NCBI GenBank assembly: GCA_035511435.1
Contig: DATKFJ010000478.1
Location: forward strand, 1 to 6,221
Origin: JAMXLO01 sp035511435
Lineage (GTDB): Bacteria > Pseudomonadota > Alphaproteobacteria > Acetobacterales > Acetobacteraceae
Length of the DNA stretch: 6,221 bases
Direction: 5' to 3'
In this document: positions 5,979 through 6,221 of the stretch, piece by piece
How positions within the stretch are numbered: the stretch's first letter is position 1
How the letters are laid out: the number at the start of each line of letters is the position of its first letter
Translations under genes and position numbers: made by a program
Notes under the pieces: generated by a model
The model's input: only the letters and a program-made list of their open reading frames with translations
What the model was told of the DNA's origin: nothing
The model's database searches: none

Positions 5979-6221
5979 TTAGATCTGATCGGGATGCTCG
6001 CGGGCAAACTTGATGCTGTCGAGTTCTTCCTGCTTGACCTGCGCATCGACCTTCTTCTCCACCCCGCGCAGGAATTCGAGGAAGACGAGCTGGTTCTTGG
6101 CGATCGCCTGACCAACCGGCGACGGGTTCAGGTCCGATTTCGTGCAATCGCTGGGAATCGAAAACATGTCTTTGTACGCGTTCTCGAGGATCGGTTCCTG
6201 CGGTGAGTCGCCCACAACAAA
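5979..6221 (-). CDS. C-terminal part of an unidentified protein at the head of the ABC transporter operon
   Basis: The last 80 residues of a gene that enters from beyond the right edge. It ends with TAA 6 nt before the first permease, so it belongs to the transporter operon. The sequence holds IPSDCTKSDLNPSPVGQA with a single Cys, then a charged helical region (FLEFLRGVEKKVDAQVKQEE) ending KFAREHPDQI. The position suggests the periplasmic solute-binding protein of the importer, usually encoded first, and a charged helical C-terminus would suit one. However, I do not see the closing pattern of family 3 binding proteins, so a different binding-protein family or a catabolic enzyme is possible. 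That it is coding is nearly certain from position and coupling; the product is not established. Confidence 0.75.
   Translation of the reverse strand, partial: FVVGDSPQEPILENAYKDMFSIPSDCTKSDLNPSPVGQAIAKNQLVFLEFLRGVEKKVDAQVKQEELDSIKFAREHPDQI

Noticed and set aside
4627..6147. Open frame of 506 codons on the minus strand running across both permeases
   Set aside because: It is an alternative frame of the transporter genes, Arg/Ser/Cys-rich, without a recognisable domain; the permease frames carry the EAA motifs and fit the operon spacing.
1..6221. CRISPR array, tRNA, insertion sequence or toxin-antitoxin pair
   Set aside because: No regularly spaced repeats, no tRNA-like cloverleaf or CCA end, no transposase motif, and the small basic protein has no adjacent toxin-like partner.

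Overview
The window is GC-rich and gene-dense, with short intergenic gaps and protein families typical of a free-living Pseudomonadota. The genes resemble alphaproteobacterial ones, possibly Sphingomonadales or Acetobacteraceae, but this is an impression from protein style only; no marker gene is present. I see no rRNA, tRNA, CRISPR array, insertion sequence or phage hallmark.

Layout by strand. Left, minus strand (1-1403): a citrate synthase-family gene (1403 to 336), then the 5' end of a gene for a solute-binding-protein-like polypeptide that starts at 164 and leaves the window at base 1. That second gene has its own promoter-like sequence in the 171-bp gap. Middle, plus strand (1501-3807): a small basic protein with a probable TTG start, a DUF429-type protein with an RNase H-like fold, and a two-domain protein joining a phosphoribosyltransferase (PRTase) to a HAD-family phosphatase. 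These three are collinear with gaps of 56 and 37 bp and may be co-transcribed. Right, minus strand (6221-3830): a polar amino acid-type (HisM/HisP-like) ABC importer operon. It reads from an incomplete, unidentified first gene through two permeases to the ATPase, with gaps of only 6-9 nt, and it converges on the PRTase-HAD gene.

How they may work together. The importer genes form an obvious operon for uptake of a polar amino acid or similar small solute; the substrate cannot be read from the sequence. The citrate synthase homologue keeps the catalytic histidines and substrate-binding arginines, but by motif spacing it has lost the oxaloacetate-binding His and carries Glu instead of the catalytic Asp, so its substrate or activity may differ from housekeeping citrate synthase. 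The middle block is the least conventional part: a predicted nuclease-fold protein beside a PRTase-HAD fusion suggests nucleotide or nucleobase chemistry, but no pathway can be assigned. Between those two genes lies a 13-bp near-perfect direct repeat covering the stop codon of one and the start codon of the other.
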